DNA of 64,000 nucleotides, taken from contig JAPXFQ010002662.1 of assembly GCA_028564705.1 (NCBI GenBank), positions 806,001 to 870,000 on the forward strand. Reading direction: 5' to 3'. The translations under genes and the position numbers were made by a program. Each line of letters begins with the position of its first letter. The first letter of the stretch is position 1. Source of the DNA: Apricaphanius iberus (lineage: Eukaryota; Chordata; Actinopteri; Cyprinodontiformes; Aphaniidae). The notes below the pieces were generated by a model. It had not been told where the DNA came from. It saw nothing but the letters and a program-made list of their open reading frames with translations, and did no database searches. This document shows, in pieces, positions 45,131 to 57,494 of this stretch.

Positions 45131-45589
45131 TAAGATGTCAGCCTTGACATGTTAATCCTTTGTGACAAAATGAGTTTAGGATGTAGGGATTTGCCCTGTA
45201 ACCAGGGGATGCCAGTTCGAACCCCCACCCTACCCATCTCAGTCATTGCTTCCCTGGGGCAAGACACCTCACCTGCTTTGCCTCCAAGTTGTTGCACAAT
45301 TCGGTTTAGTCAGTCAGCCCCTGAGGGAAGCTTTGACCACTATGAGTCTGTGAAGGTGTGCATGAATGTCGTTCTAATTCATGTAAATGTGGAGAATATT
45401 TCGATAATTTAGTACATTGTTACTTGTTTGCATTAATAGTGCTTAAATTGGTCAATGTAAATACGAATAGGCAAATCTGACCAGTTTTCAAACTTGGAAT
45501 AGGAGCATGATTTAGTTGGGTAAGATGTTTTCTCCTTCTGTAGCAAATTGCTAGGTAATTGCCTCCACCATCACTTGTGCAGTTGAGTT

Positions 45590-45800
45590 TGAATCTGGGA
45601 GTTTGCATGTTCTCCCTGTGAATGCTTGGGTTCCCTCTGGGTACTCTGGTTTCCTTCAACAGTTTAAAAATATGACTGTTAGGTTAATTGGTTGTTTGTC
45701 CTGTGTGTGCATATGTTGCCCTGCGATGGACTGACAACCTGTCCAGGGTGTACCTCGCCCCTCGCCTGATGAATGCTGGAGAAAAACACCAGCCCCCTGC
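45590..45800 (+). repeat. fish retroposon-like repeat with LINE-like tail
   Basis: GGGAGTTTGCATGTTCTCCC, GGGTACTCTGGTTTCCTTC and GGTTAATTGGTTGTTTGTCC, then TGGACTGACAACCTGTCCAG and CACCAGCCCC, form the sense copy of the repeat seen at 17036 and 31690 (reversed). Confidence 0.6.
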
Positions 45801-46129
45801 AAAGGACAGAGCAGTTTCTTAACCGGGGGTCCGCGACCCCCTATTGGTATTGCAATGTTTCCTGGATGATCAAATCTATACTTTTAAAAAGAACTTTGAC
45901 ATTTATAGAAAAACTATTATTTTACTCAGATGTGACAGAGACCTTTATCTACCTAAACTACATAAGGTAACTTTTTCAACCCAGGTTAAAGTCATGAGTG
46001 GGAGACAAGTGCAAGAGCCTCACTGTTTCATATGCCAAGGATCTACTGCTGAATTAGTTTTTTTTTGTTGTTGTTGTTGTGGAAATTACAACTGCATGTT
46101 ACAACTGAAAAGTGGTTTCTGCTGTTTCT

Positions 46130-46362
46130 ATCTCATTTGGAAACCAATCTCCCAGAGTCTGGAGGTAGAACGGAGAGGCACACAATCGTAGATGTTTGAC
46201 GTCCAGTGTGAAGTTTCCACAGTCTGTGATGATTTGGGGAGCCATGTCATCTGCTGGTGTTGGTCCACTGGGCGTTATTAAGTACAGAGTTAACACAGCC
46301 ATCGACCAGGACATTTTGGAGCTTCTCATGCTTCCTTCTGCAGATGAGCTTTATGGAGATGG
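46130..46362 (+). pseudogene. Tc1-like transposase fragment (second family)
   Basis: The translation includes SVMIWGAMSSAGVGPL, the centre of a DDE transposase, and stops matching near TTTATGGAGATG at 46362. There is no start, no C-terminal catalytic part and no flanking inverted repeats, so it is a truncated relic. Its wording differs from the 37067-38256 element, so it is another family. Confidence 0.7.
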
Positions 46363-47029
46363 TATGGTATGCAATGCAAATCAACTTGCCTTTCCTGTTG
46401 CAGCTTCCTTTCTGCCTTAGTCATGTTACATCAGGGATCAAAACACATCCTTAGACAAATAGAAATTTTGAAGACTGGTTTGTTCTTCTAAAATAAAATG
46501 AATGAACAAACACGATTCTAAGAGGCTTATGTGTGCAACAATATTACACAGACATGTTGCACTTTGTGTTGGGACTTCCTGCTGTGTGTGTGCTCTCTAA
46601 TGACTGCTCATTGTGAGTGAAAACAACCCCTAAGGGATGTTAAGACTCTCAATAACTGAGGTTCTCTCAACTTCGCACAATCTCAAGGCAGCAATTATGT
46701 CAAAACAATGTTTACAGTTGTAACAGTGACAAATATTTCTCTACTCTGAAAATGGATACTCCTGATCTTGATGGGGTTGTTCTGGAGTAGAAATTACTGT
46801 GCCGCTTTGTTGCCATGTCACTATCTAACATTTCTAAATAATATATGATTTAATACAAAACCTCATAGAAGCTGTCTGAAAACTCCACACAAAATGTAAC
46901 TGAAACCTTCAGCTGTGTTCTGTGGAAGTGACTATGGAGCAAGATAAAAAATACCACACCAAAACACTGAGTTTTCCTCGGTCACAGGTTCACAATAATT
47001 TCATTTTACTACGTGGCCCTAATGAACTA

Positions 47030-47340
47030 CACTGCTCACAAAAATTAAAGGAACACTTTAAAGAAACACATTAGATACATCAGATTTCAATATGAAGTTG
47101 GATATCTATACAAATAATGACAGGGCAATGTCTTAGGAACAAAAGGATGCCAAGTCTTTTAATGGAAATAAAAGTTTTCAGCCTACAAAGGGCTCAATTG
47201 TGTAGAAACCCTAAAATCAGAGTGAAATGAAGAGGTGGAAGGCTAGTCCATTTTTTCAAAAACGTAATTTCTACAACTCAAAATGCTTTTCAGTATCTTG
47301 TGTGGCCCCCAAGAGCTTGTATGCATGTCCAGGGTGTGTC
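47030..47340 (+). mobile_element. left end of a Tc1/mariner-like element
   Basis: It starts CACTGCTCACAAAAATTAAA and continues AGTTGGATATCTATACAAAT to CAGTATCTTGTGTGGCCCCC, a terminal region I recognise from fish Tc1-type elements. The expected internal text stops near 47340, and the transposase relic further right may or may not belong to it. Confidence 0.6.
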
Positions 47341-47859
47341 CTCTGTTGTGAGTTGGCTGCGTGACATGTTGACTAAAATCCATATAATTTAAAATCTTTA
47401 AACTTAGAGAGGCAAGTGCAACCTTGTGACATTCTGGTTAAACTCCTTACCAGTAGGTGGCAGAAACGCACCACTTTGTTGTTTACCAGATTTTGTCCCC
47501 CCCCCCGGCTAAATGTGTTGATCGTTAAATGTCGTTAAATATGTTAGTATACAGTTAAATAATAAATTAAAAGACCTTACCACAGCCTGTGCGTTTCTCT
47601 AACATTAATTTTTTGTATTTGATTTTATTTGAAACTGAAAAATTCTAGAAGCATAAACAAACAATAAGAAGAGCTTAAAGAAAATATTATTTTAAATGTC
47701 ATAAAATCCAAGATCTGATGAAGAATAAATAAATACACAGCCACATTTATTCTAATATAGAATTACACACAGGCATGTTGCATCAGGTGCACATGATGAG
47801 GATATTGCTACTGACTGTTGAAGTGAGAATTAACACCACGATGAGGTCCAAAGACTTTT

Positions 47860-49510
47860 CTGAGGTCCTCAGAAAGAAGACGGTAGCAGTTTAGGGGTCT
47901 GGTGAGGGATTTAATAGGGACAAAAACCATTCATCAAACCACCATTTCATTATCCAGAAAAACAGTCTCAAAGTTGAAACATCACTCACGCAGACTGCAA
48001 GATGGTACAATAGATCTCCAAAAATTAAAAAAATGGACTCTTAGTTTAACTTTCACTGGAGGTGTGCAAAGAGGAAATCTTTCTTCTATAAGAAAAAAAA
48101 GGCTTAACCGAAGTTTGCTAGAGAGAACACACAACCAGGAACCTCTTGAATTTTGTATTAGGGGGTGCTTGAGGAAATTTTTGGACAACTAGTTTAAAAA
48201 CAAAATATAAATCAAAGCTGAAGCAGAATTGGACTGTGCAACCTTACAATCACTTATTCAAGAAATGTCTGGGATATAATTGGCACAACGTCCAGACCTT
48301 TATCCATTTTGAGTTGCTGTAAGATGACTTTAAACAGGCTGTGCACACAAGAAAGTCCTTAATAATTTCTAAGGGCCTGATTTATCAACGGTTTGCGCAA
48401 ACCGCACAACGTCGCAAAAACAGGCTCTGGCTAATCTGTCAACATGGCGCAGAGAGCATTGCGTCAGTTAAACCCGCAGCAAGATGCACGCAGTCCATTT
48501 AGCGTTTTTGCCCTTGATGAATATGCAATCTGGGCGTTTCTGTAAGACGCAAAACATTGGGTGAAGGATAGGCAAATAAGTAGGCGTTCCAAGCGCAGTG
48601 TGATTTACTAAGCAAAAAATGTTACCGCTATTTTAGCGTCTATTTTTAGCAATTCTGAAAAGCATGTCTTAATTTTGCCCAACCACATTCAGCATAACAT
48701 TATTATTGAGAAACGAAAAATGCCGTTCACTCACAATATAACCTAAGAGTAATTAACACTCTAATTGCCATAAACCTGAAAGTTATGTAAATATTTACCT
48801 CTTTTTTCCCCTAAAGATGCATAAGCTCTCATCACATCTCCACCTGCTGAGCGCACAGTGAGTAATGATCCTTGTGGATCCTCATTAGTTTCCCCCCACA
48901 GTGGTTAACCTTCCTAGAGTCCAATTAATAAAATGTAGTAATCCTATACAATACCACAATGATAATTGGCATTATACATGACATTTTAAAAACAAAATTC
49001 AAACATTTCAGATGATAAGACCTAGTTCTGGACATGTTGCAGTTTTAGTCAGTCTAACCCTACGATACGATGTGTGCATGCAGCAGAGAACAGCGCATGT
49101 ACACCACATGAATTATATTTATTACTGACACACACAAAAAAAAAGCAGAATTCACAACAGTGTAGTTTAATAATAATTAATTCTGTAACAGCCAAAGAAC
49201 TGATACATATGTTGTCATCCCCCCTCCTTTTTTTGTGCCAAAGATGCATCATGAATCCATGTACATATTCTTCCTATCTCTATCCATGGTGAAGCTAGTA
49301 ATACCGACCGCATACTCCCCATTTGAATGATGGTACTTGCGCCTGTTAAGAATTGCTCACGCAATCTTAGTAAATAACCCGCAATTTAAGGGAAACTCAC
49401 TCATGCAATTTTTTAGCGCCACACGCAATTTTGCGGTCATCATCATGAATCTTGATAGATCAGGCCCTAAGTGCGGAGAGGGCGAAACCTTCCAAAGACC
49501 AACGTCAGAG
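47860..49510 (+). pseudogene. decayed Tc1-like transposase, split by another element
   Basis: Before 48372, broken frames include VSKLKHHS (near 47970) and DDFKQAVHTRK (near 48325), the latter a C-terminal Tc1 signature. After the TAA-flanked insertion, a frame from about 49466 reads ERAKPSKDQRQRLIE, matching the expected following segment (compare EEWAKIPPQRCQRLIE). The two halves therefore belong to one gene that was already an inactive host for the insertion or became so by it. Confidence 0.6.
48373..49467. mobile_element. 1095-bp TAA-flanked element, PIF/Harbinger-like
   Basis: The left end GGGCCTGATTTATCAA and right end TTGATAGATCAGGCCC are inverted repeats with one mismatch in 16. The 3-bp sequence TAA sits on both sides (48370-48372 and 49468-49470). 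A 3-bp TWA duplication is the hallmark of PIF/Harbinger elements. No transposase or Myb-like frame was found inside, so it is non-autonomous. It interrupts a Tc1 transposase relic. Confidence 0.75.
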
Positions 49511-49559
49511 ACTGATAGAGGTATACTATAGTATAGTATTCCTACCAGCTTGCACACGC

Positions 49560-49990
49560 TTCTTCTTCACACTCTCCATTGCTTTATACCACTGACCCCA
49601 AGTACTTAAAGTCCTCTACTTTCTTCACTTCCACTCCCTGTAACTTCACCGTTCTACTTGTGTCTTTCTCCTTTACACACATTTATTCTGTCTTGCTGCG
49701 ACTAATCTTCATTCGTCTCTTTTCCAGTGCATACATCCATCTCTCTAGCTTTTCCTCCACCTCTGCCCTGCTCTCACTGCAGATTACAATGTCATCTCCA
49801 AACATCATAGTCCATGGTTACTCCTGTCTAACCTCATCTATCAGCCTGTCCATCACCAAAGCAAACAAGAAGGAGTTTAGAGCCGATCCTTGAATCAGTC
49901 CCATCTCCACCTTGAAGTCCTCTGTCACTCCTAAAGCACACCTCACTGCTGTCTCAAAGCTCTTATACATGTCCTACACCACTGTACACA
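49560..49990 (-). pseudogene. non-LTR retrotransposon reverse-transcriptase fragment
   Basis: Minus-strand reading gives, with breaks, GDDIVIC (the catalytic [FY]xDD-type box) near 49800, then [19 protein letters not shown] near 49715-49760 and a KYLG block. This is the palm/thumb part of a fish LINE reverse transcriptase. It lacks the N-terminal endonuclease, is shifted in frame and is inactive. Clade not assigned. Confidence 0.65.
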
Positions 49991-50317
49991 CTCATCATAC
50001 AAAATAAACAATAATAAAAATGAAATATTCTGAGAAATCAAGTATTTTCTTTTCAGTACAATATTAAAAGTAAAGTTTTCATCCATCTCAGTCAATCTAA
50101 CTTCTGTTTCCATGTGACCTTCTGGATCTTAACCACTTTTTGTCACACATAGAAACTCATGCAACCTTTGCCAGATATTTTCGTCCATGAAGGTACACTA
50201 GCCCTTTGACATCTCGTAAACAGCCAGAGCGCAATGTAGTGCAATGCAGTACAGCACTACCCTCTGAAAGAAAGGCTGTTGTATTCCAAGCCAGTGTGAC
50301 AAAGTGCAAAACGAGGG

Positions 50318-50388
50318 CCCAGGCAGGATTCAATCCCACGACTCTCAGGTGAGAGTCATAAGCGTTACACTAGTATGCTCATTATTCC
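50318..50388 (-). repeat. tRNA-Glu-like sequence, probably tRNA pseudogene or SINE head
   Basis: On the minus strand it contains TAGTGTAACGC (A-box-like), an anticodon-arm-like GACTCTCACCTGAGAGTC with a central CTC, and GGATTGAATCC (B-box-like, compare GGTTCGATTCC). The loop and stems are imperfect and no proper acceptor stem is seen, so I do not call a working tRNA gene. Confidence 0.4.
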
Positions 50389-50630
50389 TCTGAAAGATGA
50401 TGAAAAACTGGACATTTTTATCAGTCTATGAATTCCCTGCTGACAGCACGTGAAGAGTGGCCATGTCCAGGGAAAAGAGAATAATTGGTCCCCTAGTTAA
50501 GCATGTATAATTCTTTCTTGACAACCCTAACGAGTTTTGGGCAGTGAGGTCAAAGGTTTGGCCAAAAAGCCATTTCCAGCCCCTGGAAAGATTTGATGTG
50601 GCTTGTTAAATTTCCTTTCCCAATAAATAA

Positions 50631-50660
50631 GACCTCATCTGTCAAGTGACAGATGAGGTC
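50631..50660. repeat. 14-bp perfect palindromic hairpin
   Basis: GACCTCATCTGTCA (50631-50644) and TGACAGATGAGGTC (50647-50660) are exact reverse complements separated by two bases. No neighbouring gene explains it. Confidence 0.9.
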
Positions 50661-51169
50661 ATTTAAAGCAGAATTTTGTGTACCAAGATCTGCTTTTAAT
50701 TCATTCACCAAACCTGGCTAAATACAACAAGCATTTTTTGATATAGAGTAACTCAAATTATATTCATAATGCTCAGAACAGACACATTTTGTGAATTTAT
50801 TTCAAATCAAACCCCAAACTGGATGCCTTTCTTTTAATGAATCAAACATGCAAAACCCCTTTCTCATCTACAATTATTTACACCTTTCCTATAAAATCAC
50901 CTGATTACTATAGTAGTATAATTAAAATAATACCTGCTTAATATGTTGATGAGCAGTTAAAGAAAATCTAGATATATCTTTTTGTGATTTTTCTTTGTGT
51001 GATTTTTTCTTGCCTGCAAGCACGTTTGAGTCAGCAATTTTGGCCCATGTGACGTAAAATTTGGACACCTCCGGTTTAGTGCATAACCCGAAGGTCATAA
51101 ATTCTTTTTAGAATGTGTCCTCAGTCCTGTGGAAGAAGTTTGATTTCCCATAAAGTATTGCTACAGCTC

Positions 51170-51860
51170 AGAGATGAGGGCCCGTTACATCGACAGGGTG
51201 AGAGTCTGATTGAATGGCAGCAGAGAAGCATACATCTTTAAATTCCTCATTATCCACTAACACACAGACACCACGTCTGCTCCTATTCCATTACTTACTC
51301 CTCTGTATTGTCATGCTCCGAGAATTCAATGTAGTACCTTTTATTGTAGAAAATGAAAAATGTCATTTTCCCCTTCTCTCTGCCTCCCCCTCTCCTAACA
51401 CTAATTTAAAATGTCTCATCTTCCTCTGCGTGTTCAACAGTCTGATTGCCTCAGTGCTGAAGAAAGAGGCCTAAGAGGAGGAATCCCCTTCTCTTTGTGA
51501 AAAGGAGTCCATGTGGGAGCGCAGCAGCGAGGGGGAGGTTAGAGAAATGAGTTGGATGATTCATGAAGGCGAGAATCTGCAGCTTCATCAGAGTCAGTCA
51601 AGTAGGAAAACCTGCCGCTGCTGACCTTACCAAACTAGCAGAGACACCTGCAACTTCAAGGACTAAAGGTCCACATATTTCTGTCTCTCAAGCGGTCACA
51701 CAACTCTCACCTTCCTCACTTCCACTGTCCTCTCTTTTCTTTCTCTATCACTTTTTTAAACTGTATTTACTGGAACTAGGCAGGGTGTGAACATAACCAT
51801 CCTGCAAAATGAACGCCCTTCTCGTGTGCAGAGAAGGATAGCGTTTAGATGCCCTTAGGT
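51170..51860. promoter_or_regulatory. candidate conserved non-coding block E
   Basis: A non-repetitive stretch lies between repeats, with C/T-rich and AT-rich words (CTAACACTAATTTAAAATGT, GGATGATTCATGAAGGCGAG). No exon structure was seen. Weak enhancer candidate. Confidence 0.25.
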
Positions 51861-51966
51861 GTTAAAGAAAACAGGGTGTGTTTGTGATGTATTAGGTAAA
51901 AGGCTACATGCAGAGGACCTACTAAATATTTGTCACGCTAAAAGCATCTCTTCTTTAGCTGAAGAC

Positions 51967-52380
51967 GTACTCCGTAACTTTCGGATCTTAGCTCTCTATT
52001 GCCCTCTCAAGGCTTGTGGCGTAACGTCACTTTCGTAAAACCAAATCTTAATGGAGCGCATCTGAATAGGCCAGCGTAGTGACGGTTTTACAAGCTCGCT
52101 AGCCAAAACAACAAAACACGTCACATATATTACAGTATTATAATAAAAACAGTCTCAAAACTGCAGTTTTTTATATCCATTTGGTACAGGGTGACGTAAT
52201 CCTGTAAAATGAAACTGAGTCTACTTCTGGGAGGCGACCCACGAGAGAAAAGTTGTATGGTGTAGTTTTCAGCAGTGGGATTGTCAGGCAGTGTCAGCTC
52301 CGAAACTAAAACAGAATAAATGCTGGTGTGGTGCTAAATTGTTTTGAAAACGTGTTTTTAAGGTATAAAAGTTGCAAAGT
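51967..52380 (+). repeat. dispersed repeat, copy 2 of 2
   Basis: Shares start (ACTCCGTAACTTTCGGATCT), middle (CTCAAGGCTTGTGGCGTAAC) and end (TTTTGAAAACGTGTTTTTAA-GGTATAAAA) with 29355-30025, but the middle is shorter. Confidence 0.6.
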
Positions 52381-53030
52381 ATGTCATTAATATAAAATTT
52401 CAGATAGACTACAAAATTATTTTAATCATAGTTGCAACACAGTCTCTGTTGTGGAACCAGTCTCTGTGCCCAGCTTGGCATTCATGGGGCATTTCATTTC
52501 AAGCATTTTCTAACTTATAGTTCATATTAAGGCAACTACCATTAATGTTTAAGTTACAGCGCCATTTTTGTAACTATACTGATAATAGTCCCAGAAGCAA
52601 AACTGTTTAAAATCTGACAAGAATTCACATTACTAACCCCTTGCATATAAAAATGACTTCAAGTGCCTAAATTATAGTAACAATTTGTAACTTTGGACTT
52701 CCAAGTGGTAAGAACAACTGAACCCCCCTCCCCGAAGTTGGACTTCCAATTCAGAACAGCAGATAATTATTCTAATGCCAACTTTGAGGTTCAATATAGC
52801 CGGTCCTCAAATCAACTGTTTCATCTGAGTTGGAACCATGTTTATATTATAAAACATGGTTGTAAACCTGTGTATAGTATTACTGCTATTTGTAACACCT
52901 ACAGATTTAAGAATAAAGTAAAATCCGCATTTAAATGTGGAAAGTACAGCTTAAAACAATGTTCGTAGGAGGTGCAATGGCTACTTAAGTGTCCCTATAC
53001 TGGAATCCCTATCCCGAGTATTTTAGTGCT

Positions 53031-53420
53031 GTGTTCCATTTACCTCAGAAGTGAGAACTCGGAGCTGGATTTGACGTCACAACAGAATTGACAGGGTTCC
53101 AATGTAACATAGTCAGAGAAGTCAGGATAGGAAAATGGGGACACCCAAGGAGAGATTGTTGGTAGTACCTCTTCCACACAGTTTAAGACATGATTTCTAC
53201 ATGCAGACACCAATTTTATATTGAATCTACATTTAATATTAATTTTAGATGCACTCTTACTATTTTGTCTTGTAAAACAAACATGTTTCCACCACATCTA
53301 CTGTTGTAGAAGTCAAAATGGCTGACTTCTGACTCCATATGGAAATGCACCATAACTTGAGGGCCGTTAACTTGGTTGTGAAGTCTCTCCCAGCGCTGAC
53401 TTCTGAGGTAACCGGAACTC
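53031..53420. mobile_element. inverted-repeat miniature element
   Basis: The left end GTGTTCCATTTACCTCAGAAGT and right end ACTTCTGAGGTAACCGGAACTC are inverted repeats with few mismatches. Length is about 390 bp, without coding content. The overlapping open frames at 53040-53618 are chance. Confidence 0.6.
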
Positions 53421-55370
53421 CATTTTAACAACCTGATTAAACGTTTCATGAACAGCGGACCACAGCCACCCAAAATTTTCCGAAATCCCCAAATATTTAA
53501 GACCCCCTTGAGAAATGCTTTGAACTGCTTTGTTTAATATTTCAAACATCAAATATACCTTAATATGCTTTAATATGCACCATGGTAACCGTCTATTTAC
53601 TACAGCAAAAGCTAACATTCCCGGCCTTCCTAATCTCCACTCTTGGGGGTACAGCCAATCAGTGCCAAGGACAATAAATGCCGTTTCTGGATAGGAAGCC
53701 TTTCAAACACCAACCAACAGTATATCAAGTAGCATTGTGCCATGTTGTTGAAGATTCCCTAAGCTGTGTTTTCTTTAAAATATTTTAGATTTGCTCCATG
53801 AAATAATTGGTGAATATTTCACAAACATATTGGAGTTATACTTTCCTGTAGGAAAGTCGGTGAATCTTTGGGGGTCGCCTGTATTTTTTTTTGCATAGTT
53901 TAAATATAAAATAAATATGTTCTTTTACTCTTGTATATATTACTGCAACAGCTATTAATAACCTAGAATAAAATATATATTTTAACAACTTTCATAGCAG
54001 ATTTATATGACTGGATACTTTGAATGGTTCTCTCCTCTGTTGACAATATTTCTGTATTCAAAACAGTTACCATCTGAGCACCAGGGTTAACTGGAGCTCT
54101 AAAAACCCATGTCTATATGAATCCTTAAAACCCATCACGTCTTTAATTTATCAAATGATTATTTAGTCAAATATCCCCATTTGCTGGAATAATACATGGC
54201 TGAATTTCTTGCGGTAAGTGACCACACTCCTAACTATGTATAAATTATAAAGCATGTTTTTGTTTGTTGGTAATTAAAATATGGATAAAAAAATCCCACT
54301 TTAATGTGCACTGGCCTGCGACGCTCCAGCTGCTTAGGACCACAGTGTTCTACTGCCCTCCAGTGGCCACCTTGTGGACTGCAGCACTGCAGGATGAGAC
54401 TGAAGGAGTGGAACAACTTTTTTGAAAATATTTCCACAAAGAAACTTTTAAAAACAACAAAAGCAACAAACAACCCAACAAAAAACAGTTTGAATCAATT
54501 ATCCATTGTAATAAAACCAAAACGCTCTTTAGTACATCAGGTCCATTAGGATATCAGTGAGAAATGTGATCATTTCACTCATTCAATCGAAACAATTAGA
54601 TCATTAAATACACACAGTTTATGTTACATATAAATATTTATTTACATTAGCATTTATTTTGGCTAATTTTGATGATTTTTGATTCAGAATAAGACATTTT
54701 GATTAGACAAAAGTTCTGCAAGCTTTGCAATGCAAAGATTTATTTCTTTTCTCATTCCAGCTAACAAATGTTAGATGACAGCTTGTAAGTTTGAATAAAT
54801 ATCTACTATAGTAAATGTATTGTCCTTTTTTAAGGGACCCACAGTTCTTTTTCAATTCTTAGATTATAATTATTATTATATATTTTTTTAAGTGCACAAA
54901 AAATTTGCCAATAGACAGATTACCAATTTTTCTTCTATCGAATGTTATTCGTGCAAAATAATTTAAAAAGACAGTAAATACTTCCCAACCTAATCCTACT
55001 GGTGCTCTTAGTGTCATTTTGTTGTAGATATCTAATGCAAATATTCCATGAACACGACTGAGGCTCAGCTAAAATCTTATTTTGTTATATCCAAGTATAT
55101 TTAAAATCCTTAAATGGTGAATCACATGTTTGTCAAGTTATTAAAAACCTTGTGGAAAAGTCACAACAGGCTCCAGACCTCTGAATTAGCTCAATAAAAT
55201 GTTTTATTGAAAGCAGAGATATCAGCAAAATTAAAACTATGTCCAAGTACTACGATTTAAACCAATAAATCTTGCTTGGGCTCTTTCCTACCATAATTTT
55301 TTCCTTTGTGGCTTGACTTCCTTTACAGCTCAATGCTCAGCTGTCTTCTCCATGATTGTGTAAACCATAA
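53421..55370. other. AT-rich intergenic DNA, nothing assigned
   Basis: No gene-like frame, splice pattern or clear repeat ends were seen. Frames near 54234-54549 overlap each other on opposite strands and show no family resemblance. Confidence 0.3.
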
Positions 55371-55372
55371 CA

Positions 55373-55850
55373 AACGGATCTGCAACCTGTGGCTCGGGAG
55401 CCGCAAGTGGCCCCCTTAGAATTTCCACAAAGGCTCTCAGAACATTTGGCTAAAAATAATAACTAAATAATGGTTGTCACTTTTTTTCACTAATTTAGAT
55501 TTTAACAGATGTTTTTACTTTATTTTATTGAATAATTGCTTTACATTTACATGATAGGACCACACTAAATGTAACAATATTTTTTAAATCAAGTTTTCTG
55601 GTCATTAGGTTTGAAACTGTGCACATTTTTACATAAGTTTTCCACAAAATTCAAAAAACTCAGAAGAAACTGAATCCATCCTCTTTTTGCTAACTTTTTA
55701 CGTTTCTCTTTATTTTTAAACATAAAATCAGAAATAAAATGGTGGTTCTTTATGAACGACAATGCATTTTACTCTAGTAGATGCTTGTTAAAAAATGTAA
55801 GTTACGTTTTTCTAAAGGTCATGTAAAATTCGCAGCTCTGAGTGGGTTTT
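55373..55850. mobile_element. hAT-like non-autonomous element
   Basis: GATCTGCAACCTGTGGCTCG-GGAGCCGCAAGTGGCCC at the left and CGCAGCTCTGAGTGGG near 55835 at the right fit a familiar vertebrate hAT-like family. The interior is AT-rich. Confidence 0.45.
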
Positions 55851-56079
55851 ATAATAACAATGTAACAGCTAAATATTTAGTAGACAAAAATCCCTGTGTT
55901 GATTCACTTTGAGCACCAAAACGTATCTTCAGAGACTCCTTACTGATCTAATGAACCGAACCTGGAGAGCATTTAAACAAGGTCTGTGGGAAGTACTTTA
56001 TACAAACAGATTAAGATGTCAGCCTTCGGTGACAGGAAGTAACGGATCCGGAATCTGTGTGTAGTATTAAATGAAGAGG

Positions 56080-57050
56080 CTTCTCTGTATATTAGTGCTT
56101 AATCTGCTCCCTAACAAGATAGAGAGGGAAGTGTGGCTTCTGCAGAGCGTCACTGATGATGAGACCAGTAATGATGGAGGAGGAGAGCTTGAGGGTGGCA
56201 GCTAAGCTCAAAGTAAGCTACTTTGGCTTGTGGCAACGCATGACTGGTCTCACGACCACTGATGTGTGTGTCCAGTTATTAAATCAAAATACATGACACC
56301 GAGCGGCTTAAAGCCCCAATAAGCCATAAGGACGGTTGCCCATATCCAGGTCCAAGGAGCTCTACTGACAGAACTCAACTGCTCGCATTTTGAAGGAAAA
56401 CATTTTTTCTGAAATGTTTCATTCATAGATCTGACAATGACATTTGAATTTTCTTTAAACTTCTAGCCAAACTTAAAGAAAAACAACACACCAATCAGAA
56501 TACAGTAGAAGAAAAAGTAAATCGCAAACGTTCTCTTCCAATACAGGAAAATATGATGTTCAATAACTTTGTCTTTGCCCTTTTTCTTATTTTCCTTTCA
56601 ATATGTTGACTTTTACCATTTGCTTGAAGCAACCCCTTTGATGATCCCCAGCTTCCACTGAAGTTTGGACCTGGACTGTGCGGAGGGAGCAGCACACATC
56701 TCGGCAATCCCTACTCTTAATTGGACTTCAAACAGCAGCGTACACTGTAGCATAATCCCATGGTCAGGATCAATGCCCAGCTGGAAAATGAATCCCTTTC
56801 CACACATTTTCCTTGGCCTGTGTGCCTTTGCTAAGCAGCAGCATTTCTCTCTGGAAGGATTCTGTGTAACTGAACTTCAAACAGCTGAATATTTCCACCA
56901 CATGCTTTGACCAGAGGTTCCCTGCAATGTTGCTTCAACATCATCGAGTGTTGCTTTGTAAAGAGAAGCTAACAGTTAACTGCTGCGAAATTGTACCTAC
57001 AGCTGAAACTAGATACTTACATTAAAAAAACACGTATTCTTTACTGTCAA
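56080..57050. promoter_or_regulatory. candidate conserved non-coding block F
   Basis: Two non-repetitive stretches (about 56090-56420 and 56590-56960) have rich word content, for example AAGCAGCAGCATTTCTCTCT and CCTACTCTTAATTGGACTTC. They stand out from the AT-rich flanks. Short opposite-strand frames overlap and are not convincing. Enhancer candidate by texture only. Confidence 0.3.
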
Positions 57051-57494
57051 ACATCGAATCAGAGTAAGTTTTTTTTTTTTTTAGATCCATAAATTTAGAG
57101 ATTTTTTTGTATTTATGAAAAGTCAGAATAAAAAGAGAATTGTTCATTTTCTGTTACTTTCAAAGTCAGAGTTATCCATACACTAAGATTGTTGTGTTTT
57201 TAAACAAAAGAAAACTCCAGATGATTCCATTCTAAACTTAAGCTTCTAATCGGTTACATGAGTCTATCTGAGTTAACTGATGGAGGGAGCCCCTGTGGAG
57301 GTGAATAAAGGCATCCCACAACACAGAATCTCTGTCTTTGACATCCTTGGAAAATCAAGAGAAATCAACAGAGACATCAGGGAAGGAATTTTGGCTCATC
57401 CTTAGATGGAATCTTCAGATGTACCTAATCTTTAAAACTGCCGGGGACAGTAACCATAACCCAGAGCGTGGGTTCAAGATTACTGGGGACAATA

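Noticed and set aside
50318..50388. Functional tRNA-Glu gene
   Set aside because: The acceptor stem is missing and the loops are imperfect; a pseudogene or SINE head fits better.
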